Assembly: GCA_028683785.1 (NCBI GenBank)
Contig: JAQUHC010000004.1
Location: 1-40,101, forward strand
Direction of reading: 5' to 3'
DNA: 40,101 bases
Source: Oscillospiraceae bacterium
Lineage (GTDB): Bacteria > Bacillota > Clostridia > Oscillospirales > Acutalibacteraceae
How positions within the stretch are numbered: the stretch's first letter is position 1; every line of letters starts with the position of its first letter. The notes under the pieces were generated by a model. That model was not told the DNA's origin and made no database searches. It saw only the letters and a list, made by a program, of their open reading frames with translations. The position numbers and the translations under genes are program-made. Positions 27,455-36,558 of the stretch are shown here, in pieces.

Positions 27455-28324
27455 ATGCAATTCCGAACAGATTTGGCCATAGAAGCAGCGATACAGGGTG
27501 AAAAGCCAATCCCGGGTGTACAGCAGGAAAGCAGACAGGTCGATGATATCAGGCTTACACGAATCGTCATTGAAAACCAACAAGGGGAGCAGGCACTCGG
27601 CCGGCCGCGCGGCACATATATAACCGCCGAGCTTCAACCCCTGTCCGACGATGAGCAGAACATGGAGGAAAAGGCAAAGCTGTTGGGGGATGAGTTGCGT
27701 TCACTTCTCCCCGAAACAGGGTTGGTTTTGGTTGTCGGGCTGGGCAATCAGTCGGTGACTCCCGATGCTCTGGGCCCGCGTTCGGCGGGCATGGTTTTGG
27801 CAACCCGACATATCGAGGGCGAATTTGCACGGTCTACCGGGCTTGAAAAGCTGCGCCCCGCGGCTGTTTTTATACCCGGCGTGCTTGGTCAAACAGGAGT
27901 GGAAAGCAGTGAAATGGTAAAAGGAATCTGTGATATCGTGAAGCCTGCCGCGGTCATTGTCATAGATGCTTTGGCGGCAAGAAGCGTGGATAGACTGGGC
28001 TGCACGATTCAGATTTGTGATACCGGAATATCTCCGGGTTCCGGGGTGGGAAACAATCGGATGGCTCTGAACTCAGACACACTGGGGATGGCTGTAATCG
28101 GGCTGGGCGTTCCGACGGTGGTGGATGCGCGGACGGTGGCGATGGAACTGACCGGACGAGAGGAATCGGTGGATCAGGTTACCCCCCGGGGGGCGGAAAT
28201 GATGGTGACACCGCGTGAAATCGATTTGATAATCAAGCGGGCATCCCAGCTGGTTGCCATGACGATTAATGCTGCTTTGCAACCCGAATATTCGCCCTTG
28301 TCGCTTGTATCGGCGGCAAGCTGA
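27455..28324 (+). CDS. gpr: GPR endopeptidase (germination/spore protease)
   Basis: FRTDLAIEA prosequence, GLVLVVGLGNQSVTPDALGPRSAGMVLATRHI, VIVIDALAARSVDRLGCTIQICDTGISPGSGVGNNR. Confidence 0.95.
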   Translation: MQFRTDLAIEAAIQGEKPIPGVQQESRQVDDIRLTRIVIENQQGEQALGRPRGTYITAELQPLSDDEQNMEEKAKLLGDELRSLLPETGLVLVVGLGNQSVTPDALGPRSAGMVLATRHIEGEFARSTGLEKLRPAAVFIPGVLGQTGVESSEMVKGICDIVKPAAVIVIDALAARSVDRLGCTIQICDTGISPGSGVGNNRMALNSDTLGMAVIGLGVPTVVDARTVAMELTGREESVDQVTPRGAEMMVTPREIDLIIKRASQLVAMTINAALQPEYSPLSLVSAAS

Positions 28325-28370
28325 ACCGCGGAAAGCATAAAAAGCATAGAAATCGCATAATCTGATAACG

Positions 28371-29516
28371 GTGATGATTATGCAGGACAAATCAAATAAA
28401 AAAGTAAAACGTTCACACTCGGAAGCGGCGCGTATATTTATTGTTATAACGGCTTTGGTCGGTTGTATAACGCTGGCGGTGGGAGGGGCTGCTGAAGGGC
28501 GGCTCCTCAATATAGGGCGGGGTTTAGCCCTGCTGTCGGTTGGAATAATGCAGCCCGAGGGCGGTGTGCAGGTTTTAAGCGAAAGGCTGGAACGCATACC
28601 CGCCCAAGGCGGCATGCAGCAGCGCGATGTGCTGTCAGATTTGTCATATGCACCGATTGGGGGGGTCCTGACCTCGGGTGAACTTGCTTCCTCAAAAATC
28701 ATACCGTCAGGCATAGTTCCGCCCGAAGCGGGGGACGGAGGCAAGATAATTGAGCAGATGGCGAGCATAGGCAGTAATTTTGTGCAGGGGGTATCGATAA
28801 AAAACGTAAGCAGCCGCACAATTGATGTCGCCGCGCAGCTTAAGATTTCACCCGATATAAAGATTAAAAAATCAGCCGACCCCCAGGTGTTGATTATGCA
28901 CACACATACCACCGAATCATACATGACCTATTACGCGGGATATTATAACGCCGAGGATTCAGCGCGTTCCAAGGACGATACCCGCAGTGTGGTGGCTGTG
29001 GGAGAGGCCGTTTCGGCTCAGCTTCGTGCCGCAAATATCGGGGTAATTCATAATGTAACACTGCATGATTCTCCAAAATACACCGGTGCCTATGAAAGAG
29101 CAGAAAAAACAATAAAAAAGATACTCAAGCAGTACCCAACCATAAGTGTGATTATCGACCTTCACCGGGATGCCATGAACAAGTCCAAAACAGAAAAATA
29201 TAAGCCTACTGTTATGGTTAACGGTCGTAAAGCGGCACAAATAATGATCGTTACAAGTGTTTGCCATTCATCCGCCTTCCCTCACCCCGATTGGGTTGAA
29301 AATTTGAGGCTGTCGCTCAGACTGCAGAGCTCCCTCCATACCCGGTATTACGGAATTGTCCGGCCGCTTTATCTGGTAGACAGCCGGTATAATCAGAATT
29401 TATCACACGGCTCCCTGCTTATTGAGGTCGGTACCGATGCAAACACCGTAAGCGAGGCGGTATATTCGGGTGAAATTTTGGGAAAAACACTTGCGCAGGT
29501 ACTGATACTAATTTAA
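28371..29516 (+). CDS. spoIIP: Stage II sporulation protein P
   Basis: QVLIMHTHTTESYM, VIIDLHRDAMNKSKTEKYKPTVMVNGRKAAQIMIVT, LLIEVGTDANTVSEAVYSGEILGKTLAQVL; directly downstream of gpr. Confidence 0.93.
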   Translation: MMIMQDKSNKKVKRSHSEAARIFIVITALVGCITLAVGGAAEGRLLNIGRGLALLSVGIMQPEGGVQVLSERLERIPAQGGMQQRDVLSDLSYAPIGGVLTSGELASSKIIPSGIVPPEAGDGGKIIEQMASIGSNFVQGVSIKNVSSRTIDVAAQLKISPDIKIKKSADPQVLIMHTHTTESYMTYYAGYYNAEDSARSKDDTRSVVAVGEAVSAQLRAANIGVIHNVTLHDSPKYTGAYERAEKTIKKILKQYPTISVIIDLHRDAMNKSKTEKYKPTVMVNGRKAAQIMIVTSVCHSSAFPHPDWVENLRLSLRLQSSLHTRYYGIVRPLYLVDSRYNQNLSHGSLLIEVGTDANTVSEAVYSGEILGKTLAQVLILI

Positions 29517-29529
29517 TTTAAATTAGTAT
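29505..29529. repeat. 25-bp palindrome equal to fused 92-bp-element termini, overlapping the spoIIP stop
   Basis: ATACTAATTTAATTTAAATTAGTAT; the arms match the termini of 7662..7753; spoIIP ends ...CTG ATA CTA ATT TAA inside it. Confidence 0.8.
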
Positions 29530-29623
29530 TAGGAACGCATCGCTCTATTCTGGAATGTTTTAGAATGGATTTAGTATGATATGCTATCCACCCCGATGCC
29601 TTCATAGAGGATGATTAATAATT

Positions 29624-29977
29624 ATGGCAAAGGAAACAAGAAAAGGGCAGAGGTGTAAAAGAGTAAGGCTGATATTTTTAACCTGGATAATGTCGGTTTA
29701 TTTACTGATTATGTTGGCGGGATTTATAATTGCGGATTATAATTCCCGTCGGGTTGGTTTTGGCGACGGGAGTTTGAGACTTGATATTTCCGCGCAGGAT
29801 GGCGAGCTTATAATAAATGCGTTTGGGCGGGAAAAGTATTTTGAGATACCCGATGAGGTCGAAAAATGGACGGGCAGAGCGTGGCATATCCTCCCGCCGG
29901 GTGTCAAGGCGATTTTTTGGATGTATGAATATGAATGCGAAGCCTCGGCACAAATAACAAAACAGATAAACGACTGA
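29624..29977 (+). CDS. Small single-TM protein of unknown function
   Basis: RVRLIFLTWIMSVYLLIMLAGFIIADY hydrophobic segment; ORF follows spoIIP on the same strand. Confidence 0.6.
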   Translation: MAKETRKGQRCKRVRLIFLTWIMSVYLLIMLAGFIIADYNSRRVGFGDGSLRLDISAQDGELIINAFGREKYFEIPDEVEKWTGRAWHILPPGVKAIFWMYEYECEASAQITKQIND

Positions 29978-29995
29978 AACAACTTGTATTATGTA

Positions 29996-31117
29996 TCAAC
30001 CGTTCAATATCCTTGTTATCAGTGTGTTTGATACAAGAAAGCCGTCCGGGGTTAAATGTATCCCATCCGAGTCAACCACAGCCAGCTTATTCGGCAGGGA
30101 GGCGGCGCGCACCGTCACACCCTTAGGGACCGCATGGCCGAACCTCTCCTCAAACTCCTTATATTTTATACCTCGGTTTAGTCTCAGGCGAAGCATAAGA
30201 TACTCCGTCTCGCCTGCGTTCGGATATGTATCGGACGATTGCTCGTCAACCGGCGGGCTGCCTTTTATAAATCCATCCTGATCGCGGGTATAATAAAACC
30301 GCCGTCCGTCAATAAATGAATGAGCTGCCGGCCCTATTCCGAGATAAGGGTCGGCATTCCAATATTTTAAATTATGTCGGCTCTGAAAGCCGGGCAGGGC
30401 GAAATTCGACATTTCATATTGCTCAAAGCCAAACGACTCCAGTGTTTGACAGGCGGATAAATAAAGCTCTGCCACCGTATCATCGTCGGGCAGGCACAGC
30501 TCATCCTGATTTTTATAAAAGGGGGTACCCTCCTCGACTTTCAGCATATAAGCCGATATATGAGTTGCACCCAGATTATGAGCTTCACACAGGGTGGATG
30601 TAACAGAAGAAACGGTTTGTCCTTTGAGACCGAGCATTACATCAAGGGAAATATTATTTATCCCCGCGGACTTTGCAGCCTCCACCGCCTTTACGACATC
30701 CTGATGACGATGACGGCGGCCGAGAAATTCCAGCTGGTTATCATTCGCGGTCTGCATTCCAATGGATATCCGGTTGCCGCCGACAGCCGAAAATGCGGCA
30801 AAAACATCATCAAGCCCGTCTGCCGGATTTGCCTCCATGGTGATTTCAGCGTTCTCAATAATAAAACAGCCCGCCGCCCGAATAATGCGTGAAATTCGTT
30901 CTCCGCCCAAAAGTGAGGGGGTGCCGCCGCCCAGATACAGTGTATCGGCGGTTACACCCTCAAGCTTTTTATGCCATTGTTCGATTGATTCGACTACGGT
31001 ATGTGTATATGAGTTCAGTATATCCGGATTGATATCGGTCAGTGAATAGAAATCGCAGTAGGGGCATTTTGATATACAAAACGGTATGTGGATATAAAGC
31101 CCGATAGGGTTAGGCAT
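29996..31117 (-). CDS. hemW: HemW-like radical SAM protein
   Basis: GLYIHIPFCISKCPYCDFYS (CX3CX2C), DTLYLGGGTPSLL, TMEANPAD, RISIGMQTANDNQLEFLGRRH, GIGPAAHSF. Confidence 0.93.
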   Translation of the reverse strand: MPNPIGLYIHIPFCISKCPYCDFYSLTDINPDILNSYTHTVVESIEQWHKKLEGVTADTLYLGGGTPSLLGGERISRIIRAAGCFIIENAEITMEANPADGLDDVFAAFSAVGGNRISIGMQTANDNQLEFLGRRHRHQDVVKAVEAAKSAGINNISLDVMLGLKGQTVSSVTSTLCEAHNLGATHISAYMLKVEEGTPFYKNQDELCLPDDDTVAELYLSACQTLESFGFEQYEMSNFALPGFQSRHNLKYWNADPYLGIGPAAHSFIDGRRFYYTRDQDGFIKGSPPVDEQSSDTYPNAGETEYLMLRLRLNRGIKYKEFEERFGHAVPKGVTVRAASLPNKLAVVDSDGIHLTPDGFLVSNTLITRILNG

Positions 31118-31142
31118 TTAATACTCCTTTTTCGTAATAGGG

Positions 31143-32312
31143 TTATGGGCTGCTGCATCCGGAAGGGGGAATGGTCGGCTTTTTCAACCGATGCCGATAA
31201 TTGAGGTAATCCCGTAGCAGCATTTGGAATATTGCAATCACGGGGACACCCAGGAAGATACCCCAAAATCCGAACAAACCGCCCCCAAGGGTGATGGCTA
31301 GCAGCACATAAATCGGACGGACACCCAGGGTGTGACCCACGATACGCGGCTGAATCAGATTCGCATCTATTTGCTGCATGACTATAATATATATGGCAAT
31401 GAAAATTGCGCCGTAAAGGTTTCCCGACAGGAAGGTGATGCCCACCGCAATACAGCCGCCGATTATGGCCCCGAAGTAGGGAATCATATTGAGCAAACCG
31501 ATAAGGAAGCCGATAAGCGGGGCGTTTGGCGCCCTGAATATAACCAATCCTATTGTCATTAAAATGCCCACAATTATGCCGTCCAGCACCTGGCTGTAAA
31601 AGTAGCTGTATAGGATTTCGCAGGAACGGTGGGTGTAATGTGAAAGCTTTGACATCTGGTTGTCATTCAAAAATATGCCAAGTATCAGTTTGCCGGTACG
31701 GATAAGAGATTCACGGCTTATCAGCATATAGATCGAGATAATAAAGGCCATGAAAACACCCAGTAATGAAGAGGTAAAATTCATAATGCCCTTGAAGTAG
31801 CTGATTACAGCATCTGACGAGAGCCTTGGCTGAACATATGAGGTATAGATATTTTCTATGGTATCCGAAATATTGAATCCTTGCAATATCCCGCCGTCCT
31901 GGGCAAATGTATTAAGATATGTCATCAGCTGCTTATAGTAATTAGGCAGTGAAGATACAAAATCCACCAAGCCCTTGACAACAGCCGGAAGCGCAAAGGT
32001 AAGCAACAGGCTAAGAATTATAAGAAGAATTAAATAGACCAACAGCACCGAAATTACACGCGAATTTCGTGAAATAAAGCCAAATTTACTCCGAGCAACA
32101 AGTGTTTCCAAACGGTTGGATGGGGCGAATAACAGGAATGCCAGACCCAGCCCAATCACAAACGGGCTGAGAATGGTAAAAATTCTGCCGATGAATGATA
32201 CGATGATGTTCATATTATCAAAGGTTTTGTAAACGGCTATCAGAGCGACACCAAGTAGAAACAAAGATACCAAACGGGTAAATCCCTTCAGGTATTCTTT
32301 CACATAGCCCAC
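31143..32312 (-). CDS. AI-2E family transporter (PF01594-like)
   Basis: Multi-TM protein with GIIVGILMTIGLVIFRAPNAPLIGFLIGLLNMIPYFGAIIGG and IQPRIVGHTLGVRPIYVLLAITLGGGLFGFWGIFLGVPVIAI. Confidence 0.9.
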   Translation of the reverse strand: MGYVKEYLKGFTRLVSLFLLGVALIAVYKTFDNMNIIVSFIGRIFTILSPFVIGLGLAFLLFAPSNRLETLVARSKFGFISRNSRVISVLLVYLILLIILSLLLTFALPAVVKGLVDFVSSLPNYYKQLMTYLNTFAQDGGILQGFNISDTIENIYTSYVQPRLSSDAVISYFKGIMNFTSSLLGVFMAFIISIYMLISRESLIRTGKLILGIFLNDNQMSKLSHYTHRSCEILYSYFYSQVLDGIIVGILMTIGLVIFRAPNAPLIGFLIGLLNMIPYFGAIIGGCIAVGITFLSGNLYGAIFIAIYIIVMQQIDANLIQPRIVGHTLGVRPIYVLLAITLGGGLFGFWGIFLGVPVIAIFQMLLRDYLNYRHRLKKPTIPPSGCSSP

Positions 32313-32462
32313 CCCCTTTTATCAATTCAGTATATCAATTTTCTCCCTGAGGCACAAGGGGAAAAACGGCGATTATATGGAATAATTTCTCGCGCTTTTA
32401 ATCGAAATTTGCATTAGAAAGCAAAAGCAAACCCTTTTTGATGAAATTAGGTATTTTTGTTA

Positions 32463-32492
32463 TTGACAAAAGGGGCTGAGATACTATATAAT
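32463..32492 (+). promoter_or_regulatory. SigmaA promoter for the tRNA cluster
   Basis: TTGACA-N18-TATAAT, both hexamers match consensus, 28 nt before tRNA-Met. Confidence 0.8.
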
Positions 32493-32520
32493 GAACAACG
32501 CTTCACTACAAATCATGTAC

Positions 32521-32597
32521 GGCGGTATAGCTCAGTTGGCTAGAGCATGCGGTTCATACCCGCAGTGTCGTTGGTTCAAATCCGACTACCGCTACCA
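32521..32597 (+). tRNA. tRNA-Met (CAT)
   Basis: GGCGGTA...TGCGG-TTCATAC-CCGCA...GTTCAAATC...TACCGCTACCA; cloverleaf arms pair; encoded CCA. Confidence 0.95.
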
Positions 32598-32624
32598 CGC
32601 GCCTCCAGCAGGGGGCGCATCTGC

Positions 32625-32699
32625 GGCCCGGTGGTCAAGCGGCTAAGACACCGCCCTTTCACGGCGGTAACACGGGTTCGATTCCCGTCCGGGTCACCA
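32625..32699 (+). tRNA. tRNA-Glu (TTC)
   Basis: GGCCCGGTGGTCAAGCGGCTAAGACACCGCCCTTTCACGGCGG...GGTTCGATTCCCGTCCGGGTCACCA; anticodon TTC. Confidence 0.95.
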
Positions 32700-32744
32700 C
32701 CACTCAATTCAGCCTGATTTCGGTTAGGCTGAATTGTACTATGA

Positions 32745-32821
32745 GGGCGCATAGCTCAGCCGGTTAGAGCGCTTGCTTCACACGCAAGAGGTCGGGGATT
32801 CGAGTTCCTCTGCGCCCACCA
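32745..32821 (+). tRNA. tRNA-Val (CAC)
   Basis: GGGCGCATAGCTCAGCCGGTTAGAGCGCTTGCTTCACACGCAAG...TGCGCCCACCA; anticodon loop TTCACAC. Confidence 0.95.
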
Positions 32822-32827
32822 AATATA

Positions 32828-32873
32828 AACCACCGAAAAACGGCTTAAACGCTGGGTTTCCGGTGGTTTTTGT
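32828..32873 (+). terminator. Intrinsic terminator after the tRNA cluster
   Basis: ACCACCG...CGGTGGT stem (AAACCACCGAAAAACGGCTTAAACGCTGGGTTTCCGGTGGTTTTTG) followed by a T run. Confidence 0.7.
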
Positions 32874-33009
32874 TTGTGAATTATCATTACACGATACCGA
32901 AATACCGCGTCAGCCTTTTATTTTACTTTAGTGAAATAATACTTTACTTTGGTAATATGATGTTGTAAAATGAAAGCAGAAGTTTTTGAATGAGAGGATT
33001 GATTTGTAA

Positions 33010-33879
33010 ATGAAAAAATTCATGGCATTAATTATTGCAGTGGTTATGACAATGCTGCTTGCAACCGGATGTTCAAGTAAAACACATGAGTATGTCGTCT
33101 TGGATGAGGCACTTGCCGACGAGCAGTACGGAATCGGGTTCCGCAAAGCGGATCAGTCACTTCGTGATGAGGTTCAAAAAACCCTTGTTGACATGAAAAA
33201 GGACGGTAAGCTGGCTGAGATTACAGAAAAATGGTTTGGTGAGGACACCTCAACCGTGCCCGATACCTTTACTCCGGCAGGCAGCACCGACGATTCCCTT
33301 AACAAAATTAAGGAAAAGGGCAAGCTGATACTCGGTCTTGATTCCTCTTTCCCTCCGATGGGATATAAGGATAGCGAGGGGAATATCATCGGATATGACA
33401 TCGACCTTGCCACCGAGGTTTGCAAACGCATGGGGGTTGAGCTTGTGCTTCAGCCTATCGTATGGGCACAGAATGTAACAGAGCTTAATACCGGCAGAAT
33501 CGACTGCATTTGGAACGGTATGACCATCAATGACGAGCGCAACGAGAAAATGAACCTCAGCGAATCCTATATGAACAATCGTCAGGTTGTAATAACCTTA
33601 AAGGATTCGGGAATATCAAAGCTTACCGATCTGAAGGACAAATCGGTGGTTCTTCAGACAGGCTCCACGGCAAATGATGCATTAGACGACCGTGATGATA
33701 TCAAGAAAATTATCAAAGGCGGCAAAGCTACCTCGGTGAGCAACAATATTCTTGCAATGTACGAGCTTCAAAAGGGCAGAAGTGATGCTGTTATCATGGA
33801 CGAGATTGTTGCACGGTACTACATAGAGCGCCCGGATGAACTAAAATCAGAAGCTGAAAATATCGGCGCGAACACCTAA
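33010..33879 (+). CDS. Amino-acid ABC transporter substrate-binding lipoprotein, apparently circularly permuted
   Basis: Lipobox LLATGC; SBP_bac_3-like segments DDSLNKIKEKGKLILGLDSSFPPMGYKDSEGNIIGYDIDLATEVCKRMGV and IDCIWNGMTINDERNEKMNLSESY; the usual C-terminal segment EYVVLDEALADEQYGIGFRKADQSLRDEVQKTLVDMKKDGKLAEITEKWFG sits right after the signal peptide. Confidence 0.88.
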   Translation: MKKFMALIIAVVMTMLLATGCSSKTHEYVVLDEALADEQYGIGFRKADQSLRDEVQKTLVDMKKDGKLAEITEKWFGEDTSTVPDTFTPAGSTDDSLNKIKEKGKLILGLDSSFPPMGYKDSEGNIIGYDIDLATEVCKRMGVELVLQPIVWAQNVTELNTGRIDCIWNGMTINDERNEKMNLSESYMNNRQVVITLKDSGISKLTDLKDKSVVLQTGSTANDALDDRDDIKKIIKGGKATSVSNNILAMYELQKGRSDAVIMDEIVARYYIERPDELKSEAENIGANT

Positions 33880-33904
33880 ATAAAGGATTAAAAGAATTTA
33901 GTAT

Positions 33905-33936
33905 CAACACCTGTCTCCGGATGGTGACAGGTGTTG
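33905..33936 (+). promoter_or_regulatory. Intergenic stem-loop between substrate-binding protein and permease genes
   Basis: CAACACCTGTC-N10-GACAGGTGTTG, 11-bp perfect stem; weak T tract, so possibly partial termination or mRNA stabilisation. Confidence 0.55.
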
Positions 33937-33965
33937 AGTTGTTGATTTAAAAGCGAGGGAAGCAT

Positions 33966-34604
33966 ATGTCATGGGATAATGTCTTGAATACGACAGAGCA
34001 GATAGCGCAAGCTTCGCTGCAAACAATATCATTATTTTCATTAACCCTTATTTTCTCCCTCCCGCTGGGGTTATTAATGGCGTTTTGCAGAATGTCGCGT
34101 ATTCGTCCGCTTTCCTTGCTTATGCGGGGGTATCTGCTGATAATGCGAGGCACGCCGCTCATGCTGCAGCTCATATTTTTTATGTATGGGTTGAATCTGC
34201 CGTTTTCGCGTTTTCAGGTGGCGGTTGTTGCGTTTTCGCTCAACTATGCCGCCTATTTCGCCGAAATATACCGAAGCGGTATCGAAGGCGTTCCGGTGGG
34301 TCAAAGTGAGGCGGCCAATGTGCTCGGGTTTTCAAAAGGGCAGACCTTTTTCAGAATTATACTGCCACAGGTAATCAAAAAAATCCTGCCTCCAATGGGC
34401 AACGAATTTATGACATTGGTGAAAGATACCTCCTTAGCTCAGATAATCGGGGTGGCTGAAATTTCATTGATCGGTTATCAGTTGCAGCAGACCTTTGTCT
34501 CAATGATCCCGATTGTTATAGCAGGTGTTTTCTATCTGCTGATGAACTCTGTTGTCTCAAGGGGTTTTTCAATGGCCGAAAAGCGGCTGGGCTATTATCG
34601 CTGA
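33966..34604 (+). CDS. Amino-acid ABC transporter permease
   Basis: [100 protein letters not shown] (EAA loop). Confidence 0.93.
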   Translation: MSWDNVLNTTEQIAQASLQTISLFSLTLIFSLPLGLLMAFCRMSRIRPLSLLMRGYLLIMRGTPLMLQLIFFMYGLNLPFSRFQVAVVAFSLNYAAYFAEIYRSGIEGVPVGQSEAANVLGFSKGQTFFRIILPQVIKKILPPMGNEFMTLVKDTSLAQIIGVAEISLIGYQLQQTFVSMIPIVIAGVFYLLMNSVVSRGFSMAEKRLGYYR

Positions 34605-34617
34605 AAGGGGGATGAGC

Positions 34618-35388
34618 ATGAGCATTTTGGAAGTAAAGAATATCCAGAAATCCTTTGGAAAAGAGCGGGTGCTGCGTGACATCTCCCTGAATGTCCAGCA
34701 GGGTGAGGTTTTGGCGGTTATCGGACCGTCCGGCTCGGGCAAGTCCACCCTGCTTAGATGTGCCACGCTGCTGGAGGAAATTGATTTCGGCTATATTGCA
34801 TACGGGGATTTGGTTATGGCTCGTTCCGAGGGAAATAACGAAAGAGCGGTATACAGTGCCGCCCCTGTTCTTCGGCAGATAAGGCGCAGGTTTGGTTTGG
34901 TATTTCAGAGTTTTAACCTGTTTCCCCATTTTTCGGTTTTAAGGAATATTACAGAGGCACCTGTGCGGGTTGAGGGGAAAAGTCGGGAAGAAGCCGAACA
35001 GCAGGCGCGGGCTCTTTTGGATAAGGTGGGATTGAGCGAAAAAGCCGACGCCTATCCATGTGAATTGTCGGGCGGTCAGCAGCAGCGGGTGGCAATAGCA
35101 AGAGCACTCGCCATGCAGCCGGATATCTTGTTTTTTGATGAGCCGACCTCGGCGCTGGATCCCGAGTTGACCGGTGAAATCCTGAAGGTTATACGAAGCC
35201 TCGCTCAAGAGAAAATGACCATGGTGATCGTAACGCATGAAATGGCATTCGCGCGCGATGTCTCCGACCGTGTAATTTTTATGGACGACGGGGTCATTGT
35301 TGAGCAGGGCGACCCGCAACAGGTTTTGGAAAATCCGCAGAGTGAGCGCACAAGAGCCTTTTTGTCGCGTTTCAGCCATAACGGATAA
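34618..35388 (+). CDS. Amino-acid ABC transporter ATP-binding protein
   Basis: Walker [28 protein letters not shown], Walker [17 protein letters not shown]. Start revised from 34552 to 34618 (AAAGGGGG upstream). Confidence 0.94.
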   Translation: MSILEVKNIQKSFGKERVLRDISLNVQQGEVLAVIGPSGSGKSTLLRCATLLEEIDFGYIAYGDLVMARSEGNNERAVYSAAPVLRQIRRRFGLVFQSFNLFPHFSVLRNITEAPVRVEGKSREEAEQQARALLDKVGLSEKADAYPCELSGGQQQRVAIARALAMQPDILFFDEPTSALDPELTGEILKVIRSLAQEKMTMVIVTHEMAFARDVSDRVIFMDDGVIVEQGDPQQVLENPQSERTRAFLSRFSHNG

Positions 35389-35407
35389 TACCGCGTAAAA
35401 TTAAAAA

Positions 35408-35508
35408 AGGGGCTGACACACATTTTTCATTGTGTGTCAGCCCTAAAACTATGCATTTATTCGGTGGAAATTTATGTGATGCCGTAGCGGCGCACATGTG
35501 TGCCGATG
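35408..35508. repeat. Dispersed repeat (inverted relative to 8187..8293), including a terminator-like hairpin
   Basis: GGGCTGACACACA-tttttcat-TGTGTGTCAGCCC (35410..35443) follows the ABC genes; flanking ctaaaactatgcatttattcggt is shared with the 8.2-kb copy; ends in the palindrome GTAGCGGCGCACATGTGTGCCG. Confidence 0.65.
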
Positions 35509-35602
35509 GACAGAATGCCGCGCATGAACAGGATATCGGTAATATCCGAATATATCGAACTGATCATATGTTTTGTAAAGATATTAACGATGGAGATCAA
35601 TT

Positions 35603-36037
35603 TTAATCCGGAAAATATTTATTGATTTCCTCTTCGTTAATTGCAATTTTTATGCTGTAATTTACATCATCGCAAACTATAAGTTGTTTGGAATGGTATG
35701 TTAAGCCTTTCAGAACCGTTCCGTCATCCTTATAAATACCGATACTGAATTGAAAGCCATCCCTGCTGTTTTGATCCCAATTTATGCGATAATTTGTGTC
35801 TTTAAACAATCCATATACACTATCAATTTCGGCTTTATCGGTTATTTCCGCTTGCTTTCCTGTGCTTCCGCTGAATAGGACAATTTTGTTGATTCCGCCG
35901 GATGTGTCGCCAACAAGATCATCGAAGGATTTGGTGTAAAGGATGTGGGGTACAATAAAAATATCCGTCAACACGATTACGATAAAGACAGCGACTGTTA
36001 CCAGAATAAGGATAACATTGGTTTTACTTTTTTCCAT
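35603..36037 (-). CDS. Membrane-anchored protein of unknown function
   Basis: N-terminal TM KTNVILILVTVAVFIVIVLTDIFIV; coherent 144-aa ORF with GGGAGG RBS region upstream. Confidence 0.65.
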   Translation of the reverse strand: MEKSKTNVILILVTVAVFIVIVLTDIFIVPHILYTKSFDDLVGDTSGGINKIVLFSGSTGKQAEITDKAEIDSVYGLFKDTNYRINWDQNSRDGFQFSIGIYKDDGTVLKGLTYHSKQLIVCDDVNYSIKIAINEEEINKYFPD

Positions 36038-36250
36038 GATTGACCTCCCTTGCAGATAAAAATTTTATGCATGTGGCATAATATTACAATATTAGGGCTC
36101 AGTTGTCAAGTCATGGAAAGAAAAGAGAAATCATCTTGTTTTCACTCGAGTTTTAAGAGCTTTATAGTAAAAAATGTTGCTATTCTTCAGCTCCCTCGTC
36201 AGAGGGAGCCAAAGGGCAGCAATTTCTATATAAATCACGATATAATTCCC

Positions 36251-36558
36251 GTTAAAGCGGTCTTAAGCCTCCCTCTGACGAGGGAGGGGGACCGCGAAGC
36301 AGTGGAGGGAGAGAATAGCACAGTCTAGGTCGAAACAGCAGGATTATAATGGGTGTGCTTGCCTTGGGTTTTTGGTGATTGTTGAATTGATGTTCTCAAT
36401 CAATTTGTGCGTAGTCTCTCCCTCAGTCGCCTGCGGGCGACAGCTCCCTCGTCAGAGGGAGCCGAAGGGCAGCGATTTTTCTATAAAACTAAGTAAAATC
36501 AGGCGAGACGATGTTATGTTAAATCCAAAACTAATTTACGCTAATCGTCACTAAATCA
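36251..36558. repeat. About 310-bp dispersed repeat, copy 2
   Basis: Matches 18051..18360 end to end, with an extra partial unit (CAGCTCCCTCGTCAGAGGGAGCCAAAGGGCAGCAATTTCTAT) at about 36188..36229. Confidence 0.85.

Noticed and set aside
28073-28924. Minus-strand 283-aa ORF
   Set aside because: Fully overlaps gpr and spoIIP, which have clear family motifs; the antisense product has none.
32521-32597. tRNA-Ile2 (lysidine-modified CAT) or initiator tRNA
   Set aside because: The body sequence (GGCGGTATAGCTCAGTTGGCTAGAGC...) and acceptor stem fit elongator Met; initiator-type features are absent. Not proven without a model score.
34939-35379. Minus-strand 146-aa ORF
   Set aside because: Antisense to a canonical ABC ATPase gene; no supporting motif.
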